From positions 1-64,000 of the forward strand of contig DASPJR010000038.1 of the NCBI GenBank assembly GCA_035628505.1: 64,000 nt of DNA, in the 5' to 3' direction. Source of the stretch: DASPJR01 sp035628505. Its GTDB lineage: Bacteria; Planctomycetota; SZUA-567; H5-PLA8. A model generated the notes under the pieces. The model saw only the letters and a list, made by a program, of their open reading frames with translations, was not told where the DNA came from and did not search any database. A program made the position numbers and the translations under genes. Below, one piece after another: positions 56,001 through 62,419 of this stretch (position 1 is the stretch's first letter; each line of letters opens with the position of its first letter).

Positions 56001-56571
56001 GCAGACCAATTTGGAAGCGGCGCGCGAAATCGCGCGGCAATTGCGCCTGCGCGATATCGGCGGCCTCGTGATGATCGACTTCATCGATATGGAAATTCAC
56101 GAGCATCGCCGCCGTGTGGAGCGCGAGCTTAAGTCGCACCTGGCACGTGACAAGGCGCGCATCAACGTGCTGCCGGTGAGCATGCTCGGCGTCGTCGAAA
56201 TGACGCGCCAGCGCGTGCGGCACAGCCTGCGCAAGACGCTCTTTGAGCGCTGTCCGCACTGCTCGGGCTCGGGTCATATCAAGTCGTCCGAATCGGTTGG
56301 GCTCGAAATGCTCCGGGAGCTCAAGAGTCAGCTTAAGGACAAGGCGGTAAAACGTGTAAAGGTGCTCTTGAATTCTGTGGTCGCTTTTGCGATTCTTAAC
56401 CAGTTCCGCAAGGACCTGGTGCGGATGGAGGAAGCTCACGGGATAACCATTGAGGTCTGTGGGGATCCGGTTGTTTCGTTGAGCCAGATGCAGGTCTCGA
56501 CCGCCAAAGAAGGCGGCGAGTGGATCTTGAAGAAAGTAAGTGAGGTTGACGACTATGTACGCAATTCTTAA
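53059..56571 (+). CDS. rne: ribonuclease E/G with long disordered S1 insertion
   Basis: From ATG at 53059 about 1170 residues; coding-like sequence in this frame begins near 52772 without any ATG, GTG or TTG until TTG 53005. The first S1 half is VVLLNATEPGEIRVAILEN...AAFVDLGAERNGFLHASD (about 230-310). Then a disordered Pro/Gln/Ala/Glu-rich block of about 430 residues replaces a normal short loop, and S1 resumes at EGQEVLIQVAKEGIGQKGP. The catalytic DNase-I-like part has VAIDVNTGRF and DIGGLVMIDFIDM (catalytic Asp pair), and the zinc link CPHCSG follows. An HGQ-repeat and Arg-rich block (RRRRRRRRGR) near the N-terminus may bind RNA. It overlaps rplU by 17 nt. Confidence 0.88.
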   Translation: MIHGQTGHTQHEGGGRRRRRRRRGRGDRGERGERDNRGQQQHGQHQHGQHQHGQHQHGQQRQPYSQQQPSGQHRQDSREQQPRPQYTAPAAQPQQPQPQPQQQQQIAATPPAETVQSFIAPQVDLPAAAQAAPIPVEADVSAETTVLQPAIVGDASNTASAALTVVTTAPSEGIAPAAGEAPAVAVAPQTPRPQQQRNERNDRNQRGSGRWRESTLESSSVSPQNAPPAMRKVVLLNATEPGEIRVAILENNELAEIFMERKSHGQQAGNIYKGRVVNVEPSLQAAFVDLGAERNGFLHASDCIPPDGGYSDVVTKLPPRGNRDGRDNRNNQNRQSSQSQSSQQQPARVEPPTPAPVASSAENVQPAPAGVTAMPAGQPVTAAVVPTNGQPVFNGGQGNNKRRRRRRGGRGRSGRGRPMGPAPMLAPAPGQAPAAVSTPAAQENVPAQTTDAAPQTPAAQPSSSSETPAPVSAVENEIGLPPSEADGRGNVPPTAAPSADISEGTGGTTDEDDFDDDLNAAPEADVPPAVTSAEDADDANSSDEDDGEDDEEDALEGTADSTEAISAAPVQDTTPAHDDAAPSPAASAEEMGTAQESLSPSTGNAQDVAQTQPDESANVKLDEAADLDTASAERNPIETLHRRGTDIEENFAQEMGVPEPENAGSAEAETDSSEAETDSSEEASGGPADVSDSAAVATETAASAGTEVAAQAMEALPIPAPGQPAPVLAPREQHRGGGRSGRERPHDRRYTIQEMLREGQEVLIQVAKEGIGQKGPALTTYISIPGRYLVLMPAVQRLGVSKRIENEEQRRALKDALAQINPPDDMGVIVRTAGTGRSKDELQRDMNYLMNVWENMKKKARVTKAPNLIYQEGDVVTRVFRDVITDDVTEIVIDDPVVLERAREFVRETSPGNEHKLKLYSDAEPLFHKYGVEQQLQRLFNRKVNLRSGGSIVIEQTEALVAIDVNTGRFREKRNQDDTILQTNLEAAREIARQLRLRDIGGLVMIDFIDMEIHEHRRRVERELKSHLARDKARINVLPVSMLGVVEMTRQRVRHSLRKTLFERCPHCSGSGHIKSSESVGLEMLRELKSQLKDKAVKRVKVLLNSVVAFAILNQFRKDLVRMEEAHGITIEVCGDPVVSLSQMQVSTAKEGGEWILKKVSEVDDYVRNS
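53179..53238 (+). repeat. four 15-bp minisatellite units encoding His-Gln repeats
   Basis: Four head-to-tail copies of CAGCATGGCCAGCAT (last copies with CAC and GAC variants), encoding a QHGQH repeat in the RNase E/G N-terminal region. Units differ by only 1-3 bases. Confidence 0.88.
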
Positions 56572-56869
56572 CGACCGGGGCCATCAGTACAAGGTTCGCG
56601 AAGGCGATCTGCTCCAAGTCGACCAGCTCAGCGCCAAGAAAGGCGATGCCATTACCTTCGACCAGGTTCTGCTGGTTGGAAGCGAAGGCGGACAGGTGAA
56701 GGTTGGCACACCGACCGTCGCAGGTGCGAAAGTCACCGGCGTGGTGGAAGACCACATCAAGGGCGAGAAGCTGATTGCGCACCATCGCGTCATGACCAAT
56801 TCGCTGGGCCGCCGCCGCGGACACCGCACGAAGTACTCGGTCATCCGTATCCAGAAGATCGCGGGCTGA
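56555..56869 (+). CDS. rplU: 50S ribosomal protein L21
   Basis: 104 residues, the usual size. ATG at 56555 is preceded by GAGG. The start MYAILNDRGHQYKVREGDLL and the C-terminal HHRVMTNSLGRRRGHRTKYS are characteristic L21. An upstream in-frame start at 56540 is rejected. The first 17 nt overlap the end of the RNase E/G gene, so translation is probably coupled. The usual downstream rpmA (L27) is absent from this window; a hairpin and a phosphoesterase follow instead. Confidence 0.96.
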   Translation: MYAILNDRGHQYKVREGDLLQVDQLSAKKGDAITFDQVLLVGSEGGQVKVGTPTVAGAKVTGVVEDHIKGEKLIAHHRVMTNSLGRRRGHRTKYSVIRIQKIAG

Positions 56870-56903
56870 ACGTCTCCTTAAAACGACGGCAGAGACAAAA
56901 GAC

Positions 56904-56944
56904 GACACGAAGAAAAGATGAAACATCTTTTCTTCGTGTCTTTT
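56904..56944 (+). terminator. long perfect hairpin after rplU, probable terminator
   Basis: 17-bp perfect inverted repeat (GACACGAAGAAAAGATG / CATCTTTTCTTCGTGTC) around AAA, followed by TTTT. It ends the DUF2344-rne-rplU operon. Its A/T-rich symmetry is unusual and resembles a dispersed repeat; see findings. Confidence 0.7.
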
Positions 56945-57030
56945 CGTGTCCGGACTGAACCTGCAGGCGGGCCATTTTTTCTCCGGAAAAGCGGTGTATG
57001 CTCTAGCAGACCCGTCCAAGGAGCCCAGCC

Positions 57031-57933
57031 ATGCCGATCTCCCTTGCGCCTCTGTCGAGACGAAAATTCCTGGGCGCATCTGCCGCCGGCCTGGCGTCGC
57101 TGTTTGCGCGGGGATCCTTCGCAGCGGAAAAGGAGGCCGATCCGCACAGGCTTTTTCTGCTCTCTGATACTCACATCGATGCAAATCCAAAGAAGGCCAA
57201 CCGCGGCGCTGTCATGTATGAAAATATGAAGCAGGTCATCGGCGAGCTCACGGCGATGGAGAAACGAGCCGCCGGAGTGATCATTAATGGCGACTGCGCG
57301 CACAGCACCGGCGAGACCGGCGATTACGCGCGGCTGCTTGAGCTGCTCAAGCCGGTGCGCGAAGCGGGCATGCCCGTTCACCTGGGCATGGGCAATCATG
57401 ATCATCGAGAAAATGTCTGGAACGCGTTTGCCGAAACGAAGGAATCGCGGAGCGCGGTGGAAGGCCGGCAGATTACGATCTTGAAGCTGCCGCGCGCAAA
57501 CGTTTTCGTGCTCGATTCCCTTGATAAGACCAACGTCACGCCTGGCGTGCTTGGCGAGCAGCAGCTCGCGTGGCTGCCGAAGGCGCTCGACGCGGCGGCC
57601 GACAAGCCCGCGATTGTGATGGTGCATCATCAGCTCGACGAGCGGCCCGTGATCAAAGGACTCACCGACACGAAAGTGCTGCTGGAAATTCTTCAGCCGC
57701 GCAAGCAGGTCAAGCTTCTGATGTATGGCCACACGCACGTCTGGGAGCCGACGAAGCGAGAGGACCTGCATTGCGTGAATTTGCCGACGGTTGCGTACGT
57801 CTTCAAAGAAGGCGTGCCGAACGGCTGGGTAGATCTGCAACTTCTTGAGAATGGCGCGGTGCTGCAGTTGCACTGCATCAAGAAAGATCACCCCCAGCAC
57901 ATGGAACGAATCGAACTGAAGTGGAGAAGCTGA
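57031..57933 (+). CDS. Tat-exported calcineurin-like metallophosphoesterase
   Basis: 300 residues. A twin-arginine signal is clear: LSRRKFLGASAAGLASLFA (about 8-27). Calcineurin-like metal motifs are in order: SDTHID (about 47), NGDCAH (about 88), GNHDH (about 125), a VHHQ histidine (about 198) and GHTH (about 232). The dinuclear metal site is complete. It would act in the periplasm on an unknown phosphoester. The stop overlaps the next start (TGATG), so it is coupled with the ThuA-like gene. Confidence 0.92.
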   Translation: MPISLAPLSRRKFLGASAAGLASLFARGSFAAEKEADPHRLFLLSDTHIDANPKKANRGAVMYENMKQVIGELTAMEKRAAGVIINGDCAHSTGETGDYARLLELLKPVREAGMPVHLGMGNHDHRENVWNAFAETKESRSAVEGRQITILKLPRANVFVLDSLDKTNVTPGVLGEQQLAWLPKALDAAADKPAIVMVHHQLDERPVIKGLTDTKVLLEILQPRKQVKLLMYGHTHVWEPTKREDLHCVNLPTVAYVFKEGVPNGWVDLQLLENGAVLQLHCIKKDHPQHMERIELKWRS

Positions 57934-58649
57934 TGACACGAATTGCATTTATCGTTGCCGCCCTTTTTGCGTTCGCCGTTTACGGCGGCGACGCGCCGCT
58001 GAAGGTTTGCATGCTCTCGGCCTCGACGGAGTACAAATCCGACGAATGCTGCGACAGCTTTCAGAAATACCTCGAGCAGAATTTCAACGTCGTCTGCACG
58101 CGAGCGACGGGCGTCGAGCGCGGCACCGATCTGAAAGGCCTTGAGAACCTCGACGGCTGCGACGTGGTGCTGCTGTTCACCAAGCGCATGACACTGCCCG
58201 ACGATCAGCTCAATAAGATCAAAAAGTACTGTGAGAACGGCCGGCCGATTGTCGGCGTGCGCACAGCCAGTCACGCATTTCAGAACTGGCTCGAGTTCGA
58301 CACCCAGGTGCTGGGTGGAAATTACAAGAATCACTACGGCAAGGGTCCGGCGACCGAGACCATTTTCACTGACAAAGGGAAGGCGCATCCGGTACTCGCC
58401 GGCGTGAAGCCGTTCTCCTCGCCAAACAGTCTTTACCGCAACACAGGGCACGCGGCGGATGTGGAGCTTCTGATGACCGGAACGGCAGGCGATAAGACCG
58501 AGCCGCTCACGTGGACGCGGGAATACAAAGGCGGGCGGATCTTTTATACGTCGCTTGGCGGGCCCGAAGATTTTTCTAACGAGGATTTCAAACGCATGAT
58601 CGCGCAGGCGCTGTTCTGGGCGGCGAAGCGCGACGTACAAAAGAAATAA
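57933..58649 (+). CDS. exported ThuA-like (trehalose-utilisation family) protein
   Basis: 238 residues from ATG at 57933; the GTG at 57921 would give extra residues before the signal. Signal peptide about 1-19 (IAFIVAALFAFAVYGG). ThuA core (glutamine-amidotransferase-like fold): LKVCMLSAS, DVVLLFTKRM, PIVGVRTASHAFQNW (about 110) and LGGPEDFSNEDFKRM followed by AQALFWAA near the end. GRIFYTSLG is typical. ThuA-domain proteins are common in PVC bacteria next to carbohydrate-processing genes, but the reaction is not established. Coupled to the phosphoesterase. Confidence 0.87.
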   Translation: MTRIAFIVAALFAFAVYGGDAPLKVCMLSASTEYKSDECCDSFQKYLEQNFNVVCTRATGVERGTDLKGLENLDGCDVVLLFTKRMTLPDDQLNKIKKYCENGRPIVGVRTASHAFQNWLEFDTQVLGGNYKNHYGKGPATETIFTDKGKAHPVLAGVKPFSSPNSLYRNTGHAADVELLMTGTAGDKTEPLTWTREYKGGRIFYTSLGGPEDFSNEDFKRMIAQALFWAAKRDVQKK

Positions 58650-58651
58650 CT

Positions 58652-59482
58652 TCAGCTCATCACTTTCCACGCGTCGAGCGCAAACTTGATTGCGACCAGC
58701 ACAAGCGACGCGTGGATAATCCGCACGAACCACACGGGGTCCATGCGCTTGTTCAGCCACGAGCCGAGCCCCACCCCAAAGGGTGCGATCACCATCAGCC
58801 AGAGCGCATAGCGCAGCGACGTCCAGTTCGTCAGGCCAACGTAGACGAACGACGGCAGCTTCAGCACGTTCAGCAGAAAATAAAAGCGGCCGGATGTCCC
58901 AACGTATTCGCGCCGGTCGAGTTTCTGCGGCAGCAGGTACATCGTCACGATCGGACCGGCAGCGTGCGCGATCGTCGTCGTGACACCACCGATGATGCCG
59001 ACCAGCCAGCTTGCGCCGTGCGTCGGCTGCCACGGAGGCGCTTCGCCGTCCGGTGCCGGGCGGAGCTTCAGCAGCAGAAACGAGACTGAAATAATGGCGA
59101 CAGACAGTTTCAGCCATGCATCAAGTTGCCTGGCCTGGGGCGATCCGGCTTCAAGATTGATGCTGTTAAGAAGAATCGTTGTGCCGATCACCGCGATGAT
59201 GACGGGCAGCCAGAGCTTACTGATCGCGCGCGGCTGCCATTCGCTCGGATAATTGCGGACCGTGCAAAAGTCGCAGACGATCAGAACCGGAAGCCAGAGA
59301 CCGATGACGAACTTTGCCGGAGCGACCTGCAGAAAGAGCGGCACTGCCATGATCGCGATGCCTGCGTTCAGCCCGCCTTTGTCGACCGACACGAGAAACA
59401 GCGCGCCCATCGCGGCGATAACATACGCGAGCGGCCCGCCGACTGCGTCGGGTGGAACAATCCACGAATGAATAAAGTCCAT
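58652..59482 (-). CDS. TauE/SafE-family membrane permease
   Basis: 276 residues from ATG at 59482; a longer frame reaching 60037 overlaps the next gene and is rejected. Eight or so hydrophobic segments are visible, for example about 18-40, 46-68, 78-100, 118-136, 165-190, 205-230, 232-252 and 255-275. The family repeats are FVIGLWLPVLIVCDFC and GVTTTIAHAAGPIVTMYLLP (half motifs with conserved Gly/Ala and Pro). TauE/SafE proteins export sulfite or related organic anions; the substrate here is unknown. The start has no strong ribosome site. Confidence 0.85.
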   Translation of the reverse strand: MDFIHSWIVPPDAVGGPLAYVIAAMGALFLVSVDKGGLNAGIAIMAVPLFLQVAPAKFVIGLWLPVLIVCDFCTVRNYPSEWQPRAISKLWLPVIIAVIGTTILLNSINLEAGSPQARQLDAWLKLSVAIISVSFLLLKLRPAPDGEAPPWQPTHGASWLVGIIGGVTTTIAHAAGPIVTMYLLPQKLDRREYVGTSGRFYFLLNVLKLPSFVYVGLTNWTSLRYALWLMVIAPFGVGLGSWLNKRMDPVWFVRIIHASLVLVAIKFALDAWKVMS

Positions 59483-59554
59483 CGCGCGTGCTGATCCCGG
59501 TGTAATCGAGAAGGTAACTATCCAACGATTTTTTTCAGAGTCCAGAGAGGAACC

Positions 59555-60454
59555 ATGCCCCTCGCCGCCTTTCCCAAGTGTTTTCTCGATGAGCTGTGCG
59601 TTCACAAAACAATGACGGTCGATCAGTGGATCGCCGGCTGTGCGGAGAAGCTGGACGTTGACGGCCTCGAGTTCTACTGGGGCTTTGCGCCGCGCGAAAA
59701 AGACGAGATCCGGCGCGTACGCTCTATTGTAGAAGCGCGCGGTTACAGCATACCGATGATGTGTTATTCGCCGGACTTCACGAAGCCCGATGCCGCCGCA
59801 CGCCAGGCCGAAGTCGATGCGCAGAAGCAGGTCATCGAGGTGACAGCGGCTCTCGGCGGCAAATTCTGCCGCGTGCTGAGCGGGCAGAGACGGGCGGAGG
59901 TCTCGCGCAAAGATGGTGTGCGCTACGCGGCCGATTGCATCAAGGCATGCCTGCCGCATGCCGAGAAGCACGGCGTCACGCTCATTCTTGAGAATCATTA
60001 CAAAGACGGCTTCTGGCAGCAGCCGGAGTTCGCGCAAAAAATGGAGGTCTTTCTCGAACTGCTCGCCGCGATTCCAGAGTCGCCCAACTTTGGCGTGAAC
60101 TATGATCCGTCAAATACGATCATCGCGGGCGAAGATCCTATCGAGATGCTCGAAGCGGTGAAGCACCGCGTCGTGACGATGCACGCCAGCGACCGCTATT
60201 TCGAAGGCGGCACGGTCGAGGACCTGCGCAAGATCGAAGCGCATCCGCAAGCCGGCTACGCGCAGATCCTGAAGCACGGCATCGTCGGCAAAGGCCTCAA
60301 CGATTTCGATAAGATTTTTTCAATTCTCAAAGCCGCCGGTTTCAAAGGCTGGGTGAGCATTGAAGATGGGCAGGATCCCGCTGTGGGATGGGAGCACCTG
60401 CGACTGTCAGCGGAATTCCTGCGCAAGAAAATGAAGCAGCACGGGCTTAGCTAA
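59555..60454 (+). CDS. TIM-barrel sugar phosphate isomerase/epimerase (AP endonuclease 2-like)
   Basis: 299 residues, ATG with AGAGAGGAACC upstream. Metal-ligand motifs of the family: LDVDGLEFYW (about 34), TLILENHYKDGF (Glu, about 147), NFGVNYDPSN (Asp, about 178), TMHASDR (His, about 207), GWVSIEDGQDP (Glu, about 266). The dinuclear metal site of the IolE/xylose isomerase-like group looks complete. Substrate unknown, but its neighbour is hexulose-phosphate-synthase-like, so a ketose or sugar-acid route is possible. Confidence 0.88.
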   Translation: MPLAAFPKCFLDELCVHKTMTVDQWIAGCAEKLDVDGLEFYWGFAPREKDEIRRVRSIVEARGYSIPMMCYSPDFTKPDAAARQAEVDAQKQVIEVTAALGGKFCRVLSGQRRAEVSRKDGVRYAADCIKACLPHAEKHGVTLILENHYKDGFWQQPEFAQKMEVFLELLAAIPESPNFGVNYDPSNTIIAGEDPIEMLEAVKHRVVTMHASDRYFEGGTVEDLRKIEAHPQAGYAQILKHGIVGKGLNDFDKIFSILKAAGFKGWVSIEDGQDPAVGWEHLRLSAEFLRKKMKQHGLS

Positions 60455-60475
60455 CTCCAAACCCGCCGTACCTGA

Positions 60476-60499
60476 CGCCTTGGCGTCTTGGCGGTTCAA
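60476..60499 (-). repeat. dispersed intergenic repeat, copy 1 (minus orientation)
   Basis: 24 nt; read on the minus strand it matches copy 2 at 61214-61237 at 22 of 24 positions. The unit contains GAACCGC and GACGCCAAG. The two copies face each other across the gene at 60516-61217. Confidence 0.75.
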
Positions 60500-60515
60500 C
60501 TAAAACGAGGACTAC

Positions 60516-61217
60516 ATGAAAACCATCGTTCAGATTTCGCTCGACGTGACCAACATTCCCGAAGCGCTCGAAACGGCAGAGATGGCGTTGCGTGCGGGCG
60601 TCGATTGGCTTGAGGCCGGCACGCCGCTGATCATTGCCGAAGGGATGAATGGCGTGCGCGCACTCCGTCAAAAATTTCCGAAGACGCCGATCGTCGCGGA
60701 TTTGAAAACAATGGACGGTGGCTGGCTGGAAGTTCAGATGATGGCCAAGGCCGGCGCCACGCATGTGGTCGTGATGGAGCGCGCGCACCCGGAGACGATC
60801 AAGATTGTCGTGAAGGCCGGAAAAGATTTCGGCGTGAAGGTCATGGGCGATAATCTTGGCGCGCCAGACATGGTGGCCTCCGCAAAGCGGCTTGAAGATC
60901 TCGGCTGCGACTTCGTGATTCACCACATCGGCTACGACCAGCGTCGCGGCATCGTCGCGGCCGGCGGCACGTGCCCGAGCCCGCTCGATCAACTCCGCGA
61001 GATTGTCAGTGCGGTGAAAGTTCCGGTGCAGGCCGTGGGTGGATTGTCTGTCGAGCAGGCCATGCGCACGCCCGAGTACGGCGCGCCGCTGGTCGTCTTA
61101 GGCGCTCCGCTCACAATCGACGCCGACGCGTTCAAGACCGCCGGCGGCGACATCGAAAGCAAGCTGCGGATGATCTGCGAGAAAGTCCACGCCTACGGCA
61201 ATGTCGGGCCCGGTTGA
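60516..61217 (+). CDS. 3-hexulose-6-phosphate synthase/OMPDC-superfamily enzyme
   Basis: 233 residues. Opening MKTIVQISLDVTN with GVDWLEAGTPLII (about 28-40), VADLKTMDGGWLEV (the D-x-K-x-x-D catalytic signature, about 62-74), FVIHHIGYDQR (about 130) and VQAVGGLSVEQA (phosphate-binding Gly-Gly, about 170). This fits the HPS/KGPDC branch of the OMP decarboxylase superfamily. HPS condenses formaldehyde with ribulose 5-phosphate; KGPDC decarboxylates 3-keto-gulonate 6-phosphate. Without a PHI isomerase partner nearby, the exact activity is open. Confidence 0.87.
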   Translation: MKTIVQISLDVTNIPEALETAEMALRAGVDWLEAGTPLIIAEGMNGVRALRQKFPKTPIVADLKTMDGGWLEVQMMAKAGATHVVVMERAHPETIKIVVKAGKDFGVKVMGDNLGAPDMVASAKRLEDLGCDFVIHHIGYDQRRGIVAAGGTCPSPLDQLREIVSAVKVPVQAVGGLSVEQAMRTPEYGAPLVVLGAPLTIDADAFKTAGGDIESKLRMICEKVHAYGNVGPG

Positions 61218-61237
61218 ACCGCAAAGACGCCAAGTCG
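61214..61237 (+). repeat. dispersed intergenic repeat, copy 2 (plus orientation)
   Basis: 24 nt beginning TTGAACCGC, overlapping the stop codon of the preceding gene, with a further CGCCAAGAACGGCAAG-like extension. 22 of 24 positions match copy 1. Confidence 0.75.
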
Positions 61238-61258
61238 CCAAGAACGGCAAGAATGGAG

Positions 61259-62407
61259 TTATTTTTTGTCGTGCGGCAATTCAGCGTGGCGCGGTTCGGG
61301 CGGCGCGCCGGCGAAGATCCACCCCTTGTTCCAGAAGAAATATAAGAGCGACATCCCGATCAGGAACATAACCAGCATCGTGACAGGGTAGCCGTAGCGC
61401 GCTTTGAGCTCGGGCATGTTCCACGGCGATGTTTCAGGGTCGAAGTTCATTCCGTACACGCCCGCAATAAACGTGAGCGGGATAAAAATTGTCGAGATGA
61501 TTGTCAGCACTTTCATGATTTCATTCGTGCGATTTCCGATCGACGACAAATAGACGTCGTGGAGTCCCGACGTTATTTCACGGTACGTCTCGACCATGTC
61601 CATTACCTGCACGGCATGATCGTAGCAGTCGCGCAGGTACACGCGCACCTGAGCTGATATGAATGGACTCTCGTCGCGGATAAGCTGGTTCACGGTGTCG
61701 CGCTGCGGCCAGAGAATACGACGCAAATCGAGCAGTTCGCGCTTGGCGGTGTGAATAAAACCCAGAGTCTGCCGTGCGGGCTGTGCAACCGTTTCCTGTT
61801 CGAGCTGCTCCAGGTATTCACCGTAATTTTCGAGCACGGGAAAGTAATTGTCGACGATCGCGTCAATAATCGAGTAGCAGAGATAATCCGCGCCGGCTTT
61901 GCGGTGAATGCCCCCTTTGCGTCGCAGCCGTTCGCGCACTGGATTCAGGCAATCTTCGCCATCTTCGCGGATGGTCAACACATATTTCCTGCCCAGAAAA
62001 ATGCTGACCTGCTCGGCTTCGATGTCTTCTTTCGATTTCATCGCAACCATGCGCGCGATGATGAACTGATGCTCCTGAAAGATTTCTGTCTTGGGCCGCT
62101 GCGGAACGTGAACCACGTCTTCCAGAGTGAGTGGATGTATTTGGAAGAGCTCGGCGAGCTCGCGCAGCATTCTCTCGTCACCGAGGCCACGCACTTCAAT
62201 CCAGTGCGTCAGTGCCGTATTCTTCAGCGGCGCCTGAAGATCGGCGACGGACGCGATATCGCGTTCCTCAAGGAAGTCGCCCGAATACGAGAAGAGGTGA
62301 ATGGTCGGTCGCTTTGCGCCTTCGGGCAGCGCGAGCGTTCCGGGGGAGGCTCCCGGCGCTGTCCGCTTTTTCTTCCGGCTTAAATTTTTGATGCGCCGTC
62401 GCGACAT
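61259..62407 (-). CDS. corA: CorA-family magnesium/cobalt transporter
   Basis: 382 residues. The CorA signature YGMNF (GMN motif, about 332) follows the first transmembrane helix (about 310-330, VLTIISTIFIPLTFIAGV); the second helix (about 350-370, VTMLVMFLIGMSLLYFFW) follows. N-terminal cytosolic domain (about 40-290) has LTLEDVVHVPQRPK and IDAIVDNYFPVLENYG, both typical. The start is preceded by GGATCC. It forms a homopentameric channel for divalent metals. It is 12 nt downstream of the peptidase gene on the minus strand and may be co-transcribed. Confidence 0.94.
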   Translation of the reverse strand: MSRRRIKNLSRKKKRTAPGASPGTLALPEGAKRPTIHLFSYSGDFLEERDIASVADLQAPLKNTALTHWIEVRGLGDERMLRELAELFQIHPLTLEDVVHVPQRPKTEIFQEHQFIIARMVAMKSKEDIEAEQVSIFLGRKYVLTIREDGEDCLNPVRERLRRKGGIHRKAGADYLCYSIIDAIVDNYFPVLENYGEYLEQLEQETVAQPARQTLGFIHTAKRELLDLRRILWPQRDTVNQLIRDESPFISAQVRVYLRDCYDHAVQVMDMVETYREITSGLHDVYLSSIGNRTNEIMKVLTIISTIFIPLTFIAGVYGMNFDPETSPWNMPELKARYGYPVTMLVMFLIGMSLLYFFWNKGWIFAGAPPEPRHAELPHDKK

Positions 62408-62419
62408 AAGGATCCGCTG

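Noticed and set aside
59483..60037. N-terminal extension of the TauE/SafE gene
   Set aside because: It would lie antisense to the isomerase gene and the extra residues are not membrane-like; ATG 59482 gives the normal length.
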